This document shows, piece by piece, positions 7,530 to 13,337 of a stretch of 13,337 nt of DNA (its first letter is position 1; each line of letters begins with the position of its first letter). This DNA is from Cyanothece sp. UBA12306 (GTDB lineage Bacteria; Cyanobacteriota; Cyanobacteriia; Cyanobacteriales; Microcystaceae): the NCBI GenBank assembly GCA_003448685.1, contig DLXW01000217.1, positions 1 to 13,337 of the forward strand. The letters run 5' to 3'. The notes below the pieces were generated by a model. The model was not told the origin of the DNA. It worked only from the letters and a program-made list of their open reading frames with translations, and did no database searches. The position numbers were made by a program, and so were the translations under genes.

Positions 7530-8156
7530 TTAAAATTTCTTAGCCTGATGGGTAATAGGATCAAAATTAAATCGTTTTGAGAGAGTTTCTCCATAAAGAT
7601 TTAAAGTGATTGTAGGTTCATCACCTATTGCTTCTACACGATGAATAGTATCAGTCATTAAACTAATAATATCCCCCGAAGAAAAAATTTGTTCACCAAC
7701 CTGTTCTATTTTATCAGGAAAATCTGAAGTAGGAGATCGCCGCCAAAAAGTATTTTTTTGTTGGCCTCCTAAGGTAGCCACAATTCCCCAAGTTCCATGA
7801 TTATGAATAGATGTACTGGTTTGGGGTAACATAATTTCGGTCTGAATTGTTAGAGAAAATCCTGGTTCATCATAAAGTAAGGAAAAAGATGTTCCAATAT
7901 CATTAGAAATATCGGGAATATTAGTTTTGAGCCAATAAACATTCAAAATTAATTTTCTTACCAAAGGACGAATATTGTGCAGTAATGCTTCTTCACTTTC
8001 TCCTCTTATTTCTGTTTGATTAATTAGATCTTCAAGTTCCACCAAGAATCGATACAATCGATAGGGGTTAGTTTCACTTAATAAATCCCATTCTCTAGGT
8101 GATTTAAAGGCTAGACAATTGCCCTCGTTTGTAATTAACCAATCTTGTTTGGCCAT
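7530..8156 (-). CDS. Cysteine dioxygenase-like cupin protein
   Basis: A 208-residue cytosolic protein with the cysteine dioxygenase type I cupin pattern. Putative iron ligands are His118 and His120 (IHNHGTWG) and His172 (DTIHRVEA). The 52-residue spacing from the second to the third His equals that of mammalian CDO. The C-terminal TLNLYGE carries Tyr188 where CDO has its active-site Tyr157 in SLHLYSP. Such enzymes oxidise thiols such as cysteine or 3-mercaptopropionate to sulfinates with O2 and Fe(II). The substrate is open because the substrate-binding arginine could not be placed. The start is ATG at 8156 rather than the in-frame ATG at 8171, because the ribosome binding site lies between them. 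It is isolated from the upstream vWA gene by a terminator. Confidence 0.72.
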   Translation of the reverse strand: MAKQDWLITNEGNCLAFKSPREWDLLSETNPYRLYRFLVELEDLINQTEIRGESEEALLHNIRPLVRKLILNVYWLKTNIPDISNDIGTSFSLLYDEPGFSLTIQTEIMLPQTSTSIHNHGTWGIVATLGGQQKNTFWRRSPTSDFPDKIEQVGEQIFSSGDIISLMTDTIHRVEAIGDEPTITLNLYGETLSKRFNFDPITHQAKKF

Positions 8157-8162
8157 TAATTT

Positions 8163-8168
8163 CTCCTT
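8163..8168 (-). promoter_or_regulatory. Ribosome binding site deciding the cupin start
   Basis: AAGGAG on the minus strand is 6 nt before the ATG at 8156. It falls inside the reading frame if the upstream ATG at 8171 were used, which argues for 8156 as the true start. Confidence 0.75.
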
Positions 8169-8190
8169 CATGAACTATCAATTATAACTT

Positions 8191-8237
8191 ATAAAAATAA
8201 GGTTCATTATTTAGAGAAATTCTCTAAATAATGAACC
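8191..8237 (-). terminator. Strong hairpin terminator downstream of the vWA gene
   Basis: A perfect 18-bp inverted repeat (arms 8201-8218 and 8220-8237 around one central base, so a few terminal pairs form the real loop) lies 23 bp after the vWA stop. On the minus strand it is followed by TTATTTTTAT (8200-8191). The stem is AT-rich but long, and the T-tract is in the right place for intrinsic termination. It separates the vWA and cupin transcripts. Confidence 0.7.
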
Positions 8238-8260
8238 CTAAATAATAAACTTAAAAGACC

Positions 8261-8881
8261 TTAATCCATAATGGCATTTAAGAGAACATCGGTTAAGGAC
8301 ATATTCTTCATATTATCCACCGTCACCGTATCAACGATATCAAATTTAGCTCCAGCACCTTCTAAATCATCATCTAAAGCTTTAAAAAACGCCGTTGCTT
8401 TCTTGTCATGACCTACTTGAATTAGAGAAATTGCTAATTCTTCATCTCGATCAATTTTTTTAGAAGCCTCAATAATCAATTCAATGACCGCTTTTCTATC
8501 CGTTGGTTCTCCATCGGTGATGACCAGAAATGTTTCCCCATTGGGTTGAGCCGTACCGGCGGCTTTACGTTCAAAATAGTTATTGAAGGCATCTTGAAGA
8601 ACCATGGCTAAGTCTGTTTGTCCCATAGGTTCATTTTCGGCGTAAATTTGACTGACCTTATCTGAGGTGACGTTGTCGTATCGTCTGAAACGACCCGAAA
8701 AGATATAGACAGTAATTCCATCAGGATCAATCTCTTCGCACTTCTTGGCTAAAGCTTGGGTGGACTCCTGGGCAATTTCCCAACGAGTCTTACCATTAGC
8801 TTCGTCAGAGGTAGCCATACTGGCACTTTTGTCGATAATCAGGGTATAATCCCGATTTTCGATAATTGAATCTCCAGACAT
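8261..8881 (-). CDS. von Willebrand factor A (vWA) domain protein
   Basis: A 206-residue single-domain vWA protein. Its metal-ion-dependent adhesion site is complete: DKSAS (Asp17, Ser19, Ser21), Thr89 in GQTDL and Asp123 in ITDGEPTD. There is no signal peptide or membrane anchor, so it is probably cytosolic, like TerY-type vWA proteins, and may act as a Mg2+-dependent binding or scaffold protein. No AAA+/MoxR, kinase or Ter partner is in the window, so the role is open. Two starts are possible. ATG at 8881 has GGAGG (8893-8897) 11 nt upstream; ATG at 8899 would add MEVIFP but would bury that site and has only a weak upstream signal, so I chose 8881. It is transcribed alone and ends at the hairpin at 8191-8237. 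Confidence 0.85.
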   Translation of the reverse strand: MSGDSIIENRDYTLIIDKSASMATSDEANGKTRWEIAQESTQALAKKCEEIDPDGITVYIFSGRFRRYDNVTSDKVSQIYAENEPMGQTDLAMVLQDAFNNYFERKAAGTAQPNGETFLVITDGEPTDRKAVIELIIEASKKIDRDEELAISLIQVGHDKKATAFFKALDDDLEGAGAKFDIVDTVTVDNMKNMSLTDVLLNAIMD

Positions 8882-8899
8882 AGGGAAAATAACCTCCAT

Positions 8900-9251
8900 C
8901 GGCTCAAAATAATAATTGCTTTGTTTTATAGCCTATTATGACCTTTCATAATTTACCCCAAAGATCCCGAATTTCATCATAATTGAGAGTTAATACTTGC
9001 TAAAATTCACTGTATGTTTGTTTAGCATAGAATCATCAATAGTATAGGATAAACTAAAAAAACCCAGACTCCTATAAGTTTAATCCTTTCTTCATTAATA
9101 CCCTTTTTTTCGTTAAGATATGCTGACATGAAATAATTGAATTGTAACGTGATATTTCAATAGTTTATAAAAATCTTTAAATATGGACTTGTCCTAAATT
9201 TTAAGCATTAATGTAGAAAATCAGAAGGAGATTTTCACTGGACTTCAAACA
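8900..9251. other. Divergent intergenic region, 352 bp
   Basis: This AT-rich gap lies between the divergent vWA gene and the 107-residue membrane protein gene and should hold both promoters. I see no tRNA, repeat family or convincing small gene. On the minus strand a TATAAA about 20 bp upstream of the vWA start could be a -10, without a clear -35. On the plus strand TTGTCC (9189-9194) is 17 bp from TGTAGA (9212-9217), a weak promoter candidate. Confidence 0.4.
9189..9217 (+). promoter_or_regulatory. Weak sigma70-like promoter candidate
   Basis: TTGTCC and TGTAGA are separated by 17 bp upstream of the gene at 9252. The spacing is ideal, but the -10 matches the consensus at only three positions. 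Confidence 0.2.
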
Positions 9252-9575
9252 ATGGATAAAGAAGCTCAAAATTACCGTATGGTCTGTACCCTTACTTTTG
9301 GGGATGTTTACGGTCAAATTATCGTTTGGTTAATCGTTATTTTCTTAACTTTGGCTAGTGCTTTGGGATTATGGAGTAGCACCCGTCAAATTTATGCTTT
9401 GGCTGTGGTAGGACTTGTATTAGTGTTATCCTTACCTTTCTTAGTATTCGCTTTTGTTACTACTTTACTCAATCATATTGAGTTTAGCCCCATAGAACAG
9501 GCGCAAAGCACTCGTTCAACTTCCCGTAGAAGTGTTAAACCTGGTTCTCAAAAAGCGGCTGAAGCAACGAGTTAA
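9252..9575 (+). CDS. Small two-helix membrane protein, unknown function
   Basis: A 107-residue protein with two predicted transmembrane helices (about 20-41 and 46-73) joined by a very short WSSTRQ turn, so both termini are on the same side. The C-terminal tail (about 78-107) is Ser/Thr/Arg/Lys-rich and disordered-looking. I do not recognise the family. An AAGGAG at 9225-9230 is 21 nt before the ATG, too far for a normal ribosome binding site; no in-frame ATG, GTG or TTG fits it better, so ATG at 9252 is kept. It is monocistronic as far as can be seen, with large non-coding gaps on both sides. Confidence 0.7.
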   Translation: MDKEAQNYRMVCTLTFGDVYGQIIVWLIVIFLTLASALGLWSSTRQIYALAVVGLVLVLSLPFLVFAFVTTLLNHIEFSPIEQAQSTRSTSRRSVKPGSQKAAEATS

Positions 9576-9595
9576 CCTATATTTTTGGGTTAACT
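9570..9595. terminator. Hairpin overlapping the stop codon, possible weak terminator
   Basis: An 8-bp inverted repeat (AGTTAACC 9570-9577, GGTTAACT 9588-9595) with a 10-nt loop includes the stop codon of the 107-residue protein. It is followed by AAAAA, not T, on the plus strand, so ordinary intrinsic termination is doubtful. Confidence 0.3.
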
Positions 9596-9933
9596 AAAAA
9601 CTATGGGTAAAATTAGGGTTTAGGCAGGGGTAAACGTCAACTGTGACTTCAATTGCTATACAGTTTTTGCCATCCCCTAAACCTGTGTTTTGCTCGTCAA
9701 TTTAGGGCAAAGTAAATTTTTGTTTTTTTTAATAGACCTGGTTATCTATTATTTTGGATAATAGAAATTGTCTAGGTTATCGTTTAGTCGATATTTCTTA
9801 GACTGGCTTTTGGAGATCTCTGTTAGGTTCAAACTAACTCGGTCTTTTAGTAATTAAAAGTGTAGTGTGGTGTTTAAGTTAATTCTTTTGAGGAGGGAGG
9901 CGAGATAATCGCCTATGGGTTCGCAATGAAAAC
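9576..9933. other. Intergenic region with several inverted repeats, 358 bp
   Basis: No credible protein gene is seen here. GGTTTAGG near 9617 pairs with CCTAAACC near 9676. A 5-bp stem (TTTGC 9689-9693, GCAAA 9707-9711) is followed by a T-rich run (9717-9730). A perfect 8-bp hairpin (9745-9752 / 9758-9765) is enclosed by TAGAC/GTCTA (9733-9737 / 9770-9774). The set could represent a long structured leader or a small RNA ending at the T-run, but none of the stems is strong alone. Confidence 0.35.
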
Positions 9934-9945
9934 TTGGTAATAGTT
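9889..9945 (+). promoter_or_regulatory. Leader with strong Shine-Dalgarno, hairpin and two mini-ORFs
   Basis: A purine-rich GAGGAGGGAGG at 9890-9900 is the strongest anti-16S match near the downstream gene, yet lies 45 nt from its ATG. In between are a 6-bp hairpin (AGGCGA 9898-9903, TCGCCT 9909-9914) that takes in the end of this site, and two overlapping mini-ORFs, ATG at 9915 (Met-Gly-Ser-Gln-stop) and ATG at 9926 (Met-Lys-Thr-Trp-stop). The arrangement could couple or attenuate translation of the downstream gene. This is inference. Confidence 0.35.
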
Positions 9946-10335
9946 ATGATCATTTCTAATAGTTTAACTCACTCAATAAAAATTTGTCTAGCAGTAGTCA
10001 CTTTATCAATTGGCACAATGGCTGTTTCGATGTCGGCCTCCGCTCAAGAAGAAGTAATTACTGATCCCAAACCCCTAGAAATTCACACCGGAAAAGTTCA
10101 AGATTTAGGAGGAACTGAATCTAAAACTAGGGAAGAATGGTTAGGAGGTGTTGGAGGGGAATACGTTTCAACTGATGAAACCGCAGAGGTTGATGCTGAT
10201 GAGGCTATTCTAAGGATTGATCAAAATTCTGCTGAAGCTAAGCGGGATATCTTCAATGTTAAGTTAGAAGAAAATGATCCTAATCTCGGAGATGTTCAGC
10301 ATCCTAGGATGCGGGTTCCTGTTCTTAATTTTTAA
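9946..10335 (+). CDS. Predicted secreted acidic protein, unknown function
   Basis: A 129-residue protein with a good Sec signal peptide: a Lys-containing N-terminus, a hydrophobic core (ICLAVVTLSIGTMAVSMS) and a likely cleavage after SASA at about residue 34, before QEE. The mature part of about 95 residues is strongly acidic, has no cysteine, and ends in a hydrophobic MRVPVLNF. It is probably periplasmic. I do not recognise the family. The frame is also open from TTG at 9934, but ATG at 9946 gives the more natural signal peptide. Neither start has a close ribosome binding site; the strong one lies in the leader at 9890-9900. The next feature downstream is an insertion sequence remnant. Confidence 0.68.
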   Translation: MIISNSLTHSIKICLAVVTLSIGTMAVSMSASAQEEVITDPKPLEIHTGKVQDLGGTESKTREEWLGGVGGEYVSTDETAEVDADEAILRIDQNSAEAKRDIFNVKLEENDPNLGDVQHPRMRVPVLNF

Positions 10336-10364
10336 TTGATCAGGGCAACTAATTGACACTCCCA

Positions 10365-10391
10365 CCGTTAAACGCTACCGCGTTGTAACGG
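10365..10391. repeat. Subterminal hairpin at the IS605-type right end
   Basis: CCGTTA-AACGC (10365-10375), TACC loop, and GCGTT-G-TAACGG (10380-10391) form an 11-bp stem with one bulged G. Such imperfect hairpins are recognised by the Y1 transposase TnpA in the IS200/IS605 family and also form the 3' portion of the TnpB guide RNA. The tnpB remnant's stop codon lies inside it. Confidence 0.7.
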
Positions 10392-10809
10392 GGGATTCTT
10401 GGTTCACAGAGGAAACTTGTCCTAGCAGGTCGGAACCAACTAACATAGAGGTTTTCTCTCCCCAAGCTTGAGATTCGGTATGCCCTACCGTACTTAATCC
10501 TTTCTTTAGGATGTTAATTGCTGCGTTTATATCCCTATCTTCTAAATATTTACAGTGTGGACAAATATGGGTTCTAGTTGATAGAGACTTTGGTACTTTT
10601 TCCCCACAGTTAGAACAGTTTTGACTGGTATTATGGGGAGGAACTGCAACAGTTATCTTTCCATATTTCAAGCCAAAATATTCTAACCATTGTCTAAAAG
10701 TTGACCAAGCAGCATCATTAATACTTTTAGCTAGACGTTGATTTTTTACCATACCTTTAACATTTAAGTCTTCATAGGCTACCAAATCGTTAGATTGGAT
10801 TACGCGCAA
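10375..10809 (-). pseudogene. tnpB: tnpB (IS200/IS605 OrfB) C-terminal remnant
   Basis: An open frame of about 145 codons matches only the C-terminal third of TnpB, an RNA-guided RuvC nuclease of roughly 400 residues. Present are the RuvC-II glutamate (Glu13 in AYEDLNVKGM), the zinc finger with Cys65/Cys68 and Cys83/Cys86, and the RuvC-III aspartate (Asp93 in DRDINAA). The N-terminal domain and the RuvC-I aspartate are absent, so no nuclease activity is expected. The frame stays open upstream to a stop at about 10843, but residues before the RVIQSN segment do not resemble TnpB. The only possible start near the break is a TTG at 10809, which probably is not a real start. The remnant itself has no internal stops, suggesting fairly recent truncation. 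Confidence 0.8.
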
Positions 10810-10846
10810 TGCCTCTGTTTCGACAAAACCCCTGATATATAATTAA

Positions 10847-13337
10847 TTACAATTTAATTCCTAATACTTGAGTATAAGCGCCTCTTGCTTGAGTTACTCC
10901 GATAGTTCTTTGGGAAGCTTCAATCATGGGACGACGTAAACTAACCACGATAAATTGGGCTTGTTGTGCCTGTTTTTGGATCATTTTCGAGAGTCTTTCT
11001 ACATTAGCACCATCTAAAAACATATCTACTTCATCAAAGGCATAAAAGGGAGAAGGACGGTATCTTTGCAAGGAGAAAATAAAGCTTAAAGCGGTTAAAG
11101 ATTTTTCTCCTCCTGACATGGAACTTAACCTTTGAACTGGTTTTCCTTTGGGATGAGCAACTAAATTTAAACCTCCTTCAAAGGGGTTTTCTGCGTTCTC
11201 TAATTGAAGGTATCCATCTCCATCAGATAGGGTGGCAAAAATAGTCTTAAAGTTCTCATTAACTGCATCAAAAGCTTCTTTAAATGACCGAAATCTTAGA
11301 GTAGTAAAGTTTTCTATTCGTAACAACAATTCAGTTCTTTCTGATTCTAATGTCTTTAATTTTTGGGTTAATTCATTGAGTCTTTCTTCGGTTTTTTGAT
11401 GTTCTTCTAAGGCTAACATATTTACTGGTTCCATATTTTCTAAGCGTTTTTGCCCTTTACGAATTTCCTGTTGCAATTGTTCAATATGGGTAGTTAAATC
11501 TGTAGTTTTTAGATCAATTTCAGCTAGTAAAGGTACTTCTGGCAAGGGTTCAGGTAGTTCACTTTGTTTAGTTTCTAATTCTTTTTCTAAATTGATTAAA
11601 GTTTCTTTTCTTTCTTGTTGAGTGGTTTCTAATTTCTCTAATTGCCAGGTTTTTTGTTGCTGATTTTTTTGTAAAGAATATAGATTTTGCTCTTGGCGAT
11701 CGCGTTCTTTTTTGGTTTCTCCTAGTTTGACATTTAGTTCCTCTAATAATGCTTCGTATTCTTGAACTTTTTCCTTGATTTGAGCTAATTTATCGGTGAT
11801 TTCTGACTGCTCTTTTTTAAGATTTACTTCTTGACTTTTATCTGTTTCTATCCGTTGCTTTTCTTCGCTGATTTTTTCTCTAAAACGTTGAGATTGATTT
11901 TGCAGATATTTTAATTTTTCTTCGTCTTTTCTTAGTTCACTTTCTCTTTGTTGTAAATGACTTTCTTGAGTCTTAATTAGGTTTTGAATTTCTTGCCATT
12001 CGCTATTAGTTTGCGACTGTTCCAACTCTTCTAAGCGTTGCTGTTCTGTCTTTAATTTACTTTCTAATACGGGAATTTCTGTTTCTAAAATTCTGAGTTG
12101 ACTGACGACTATTTCTAATTCTTGTCGACGGGTTGCTAATTGTAAACTTAACTTGTCTTTTTGTTCGTTTAAACGCTTAATTTCTTTGTCTAATTGTTGA
12201 CGGGTTAATTGTTGTTCCCTTTCCCCTTGACGAGATTCGGTTAATTTCCGTGAAAGTTCCTTAATTTCTACATATTTTTCTGCTAATTTTTCTTCATTTC
12301 GAGATAGTAAATTTTCTAAATCTTCGATGCGTTTTCTAATAGCTTTGAGTTCGCTAGAGTCTCCTCTAGTAACGGTTCCCAAACGAATATTTGACCTTTT
12401 TGGCTTGCTTCCTCCTGTCATTACCCCACTGGTTTCGAGGATGTCTCCTTCTAAGGTGACAATCCGTTGTTTTCCTAGGTGTGAACGAGCATCATTAAGG
12501 GTTTCAAACACAACAGTATTACCAAAAACATAGGCAAAAATTTGGGATTGTTCGGGTTTGCATAATACTAAATTAACCGCGAGATCAACAAAACCTTTAG
12601 ACTGACGTAATAGGGGGTTATCTTGGATTCTTGGGGGTCGGATTTTGGTTAAAGGTAAAAAGGTTGCTCTGCCAGCTTTAGCTTTTTTTAATAATTCGAT
12701 TCCTGCGGCGGCTATGCTATCATCTTCTACTACAATATAAGTTAATCTAGATCCGGCAGCAATTTCTAAGGCTAATTGATAGCGAGGATTAACTTGTCCG
12801 AGTTGGGCAACTAACCCGCACACCCCAGGGAGATCGGATGTTAAAATAAGTTGACTAGCATAGGTTCCTTGGGCCTCTTGTTGTGCTTGTTGGGAAGCTT
12901 CTAAACGATCGAGTTGGCGTTGTTTTTCACGATGTTCTTTAATTAGACGGTCTTGGGTTTCTTGTAACACACTATTAGCTTGTTCGGTTGCTGCTAATTT
13001 TTGGGCAAGGGTTTGTATTTCGGATGTAGATTTTGTCGTTTGATTGGATAAAGTATTCAATTGAACTTGTTGACTATTGAGTTCTTGTTCTATCTCCTGT
13101 AATTGTTGGGTTTCACTTTCAATGGTTTTGTCTAATTGTTGACGACGTTCATTGAGTTTTGCTTGTTGGGTTTTTTGGGGGTTGAGGGTATCTTGAATAG
13201 TTGCAATTTTTCGACTAAGATTACTTTGTTCTTGAACCCAAGCGTCGGATGCTTCAGCAATAGCATTTGCTTGAGTTCTCGCCATTTCTAAGGTTTGATG
13301 AGTGCGATCGCGTTGTTGAATTAAAAAGGGTATGGTA
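10847..13337 (-). CDS. smc: Chromosome segregation protein SMC, C-terminal two-thirds (partial)
   Basis: About 829 residues are visible; the frame runs open through the right edge, and the N-terminal Walker A head lies outside the window. In order (numbering from the in-frame Met at 13285) there are coiled coil, a hinge at about 150-295 (with QVNPRYQLALEIAAGSRL and a conserved TSGVMTGGSKPKR), a long second coiled coil to about 660, and the C-terminal ATPase head with the ABC signature SGGEKSLTALS (about 724-734) and Walker B FYAFDEVDMF (about 748-757). SMC forms the dimeric cytosolic core of condensin with ScpA and ScpB and organises the nucleoid. The ATG at 13285 is internal, not the true start. 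The C-terminus VVSLRRPMIE and end GIKL look complete, so the IS remnant just downstream did not truncate the gene. No terminator separates them. Confidence 0.95.
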   Translation of the reverse strand, partial: TIPFLIQQRDRTHQTLEMARTQANAIAEASDAWVQEQSNLSRKIATIQDTLNPQKTQQAKLNERRQQLDKTIESETQQLQEIEQELNSQQVQLNTLSNQTTKSTSEIQTLAQKLAATEQANSVLQETQDRLIKEHREKQRQLDRLEASQQAQQEAQGTYASQLILTSDLPGVCGLVAQLGQVNPRYQLALEIAAGSRLTYIVVEDDSIAAAGIELLKKAKAGRATFLPLTKIRPPRIQDNPLLRQSKGFVDLAVNLVLCKPEQSQIFAYVFGNTVVFETLNDARSHLGKQRIVTLEGDILETSGVMTGGSKPKRSNIRLGTVTRGDSSELKAIRKRIEDLENLLSRNEEKLAEKYVEIKELSRKLTESRQGEREQQLTRQQLDKEIKRLNEQKDKLSLQLATRRQELEIVVSQLRILETEIPVLESKLKTEQQRLEELEQSQTNSEWQEIQNLIKTQESHLQQRESELRKDEEKLKYLQNQSQRFREKISEEKQRIETDKSQEVNLKKEQSEITDKLAQIKEKVQEYEALLEELNVKLGETKKERDRQEQNLYSLQKNQQQKTWQLEKLETTQQERKETLINLEKELETKQSELPEPLPEVPLLAEIDLKTTDLTTHIEQLQQEIRKGQKRLENMEPVNMLALEEHQKTEERLNELTQKLKTLESERTELLLRIENFTTLRFRSFKEAFDAVNENFKTIFATLSDGDGYLQLENAENPFEGGLNLVAHPKGKPVQRLSSMSGGEKSLTALSFIFSLQRYRPSPFYAFDEVDMFLDGANVERLSKMIQKQAQQAQFIVVSLRRPMIEASQRTIGVTQARGAYTQVLGIKL

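Larger units (their letters stand above)
10354..10810 (-). mobile_element. 5'-truncated IS200/IS605-family element
   Basis: The right end is intact in appearance: reading on the minus strand, CCCCCGTTACAACGC leads into the subterminal hairpin and finishes at the GGGAGTGTCAAT end near 10354. About 435 bp of the C-terminal tnpB coding region lie inside it. The left end, any tnpA and the first part of tnpB are missing, the break falling near 10810, about 37 bp from the smc stop. It cannot move by itself and would need transposase from elsewhere plus a left end. Confidence 0.75.

Noticed and set aside
8900..9251. Small protein or tRNA gene in the gap
   Set aside because: No cloverleaf with a T-loop GTTCGA-type motif and no frame with a plausible start, ribosome binding site and protein-like composition was seen.
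10375..10809. Intact transposase gene
   Set aside because: Only the C-terminal third of TnpB is present and there is no valid start or RuvC-I motif.
10847..13285. Complete 812-residue SMC starting at the Met at 13285
   Set aside because: The frame continues open upstream to the window edge, coiled-coil sequence extends across this Met, and the Walker A head is missing, so the gene is cut by the window.

Overview
The window is a low-GC stretch of a cyanobacterial chromosome. The evidence is a GuaB3-type IMP dehydrogenase relative, a DUF1823-like protein, a cyanobacterial-style SMC C-terminus, heptamer tandem repeats and four HIP1 octamers (GCGATCGC). AT-rich codon use and gene content would fit a unicellular Crocosphaera/Cyanothece-like organism, but the genus is a guess.

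Layout. Positions 1-182 hold repeats and the guaB3 terminator. guaB3 (183-1346, minus) is divergent from a plus-strand run of three closely spaced genes: a small beta-rich conserved protein (1547-1864), a fold-type III PLP decarboxylase homologue (1896-3134), and a membrane protein with an N-terminal zinc ribbon and a Toprim-like C-terminal domain (3150-4472). This run meets, tail to tail, a minus-strand pair: an EamA/DMT transporter (6206-7111) translationally coupled through a GTGA overlap to an asparagine-synthetase homologue without the glutaminase cysteine (4476-6209). A DUF1823-like gene (7167-7529, plus) abuts a cysteine-dioxygenase-like cupin (7530-8156, minus). An AT-rich intrinsic terminator then separates the cupin from a von Willebrand factor A protein (8261-8881, minus). 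Two small plus-strand genes follow, a two-helix membrane protein (9252-9575) and a predicted secreted acidic protein (9946-10335), each behind about 350 bp of non-coding DNA. A 5'-truncated IS200/IS605 remnant (about 10354-10810) sits directly downstream of smc, which runs off the right edge (10847-13337, minus).

How the genes may work together. guaB3 and smc are housekeeping genes (purine metabolism, chromosome organisation). The most interesting part is about 1.5-7.1 kb. It combines an amino-acid-decarboxylase fold that lacks the usual Schiff-base lysine motif, an ATP-dependent amide-forming enzyme that cannot use glutamine in the ordinary way, and an exporter-type transporter. I read this as a possible route for making and moving an amino-acid-derived small molecule. 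The decarboxylase and the synthetase are on opposite strands, so the link is inference from proximity. The zinc-ribbon/Toprim-like membrane protein is the other unusual item.
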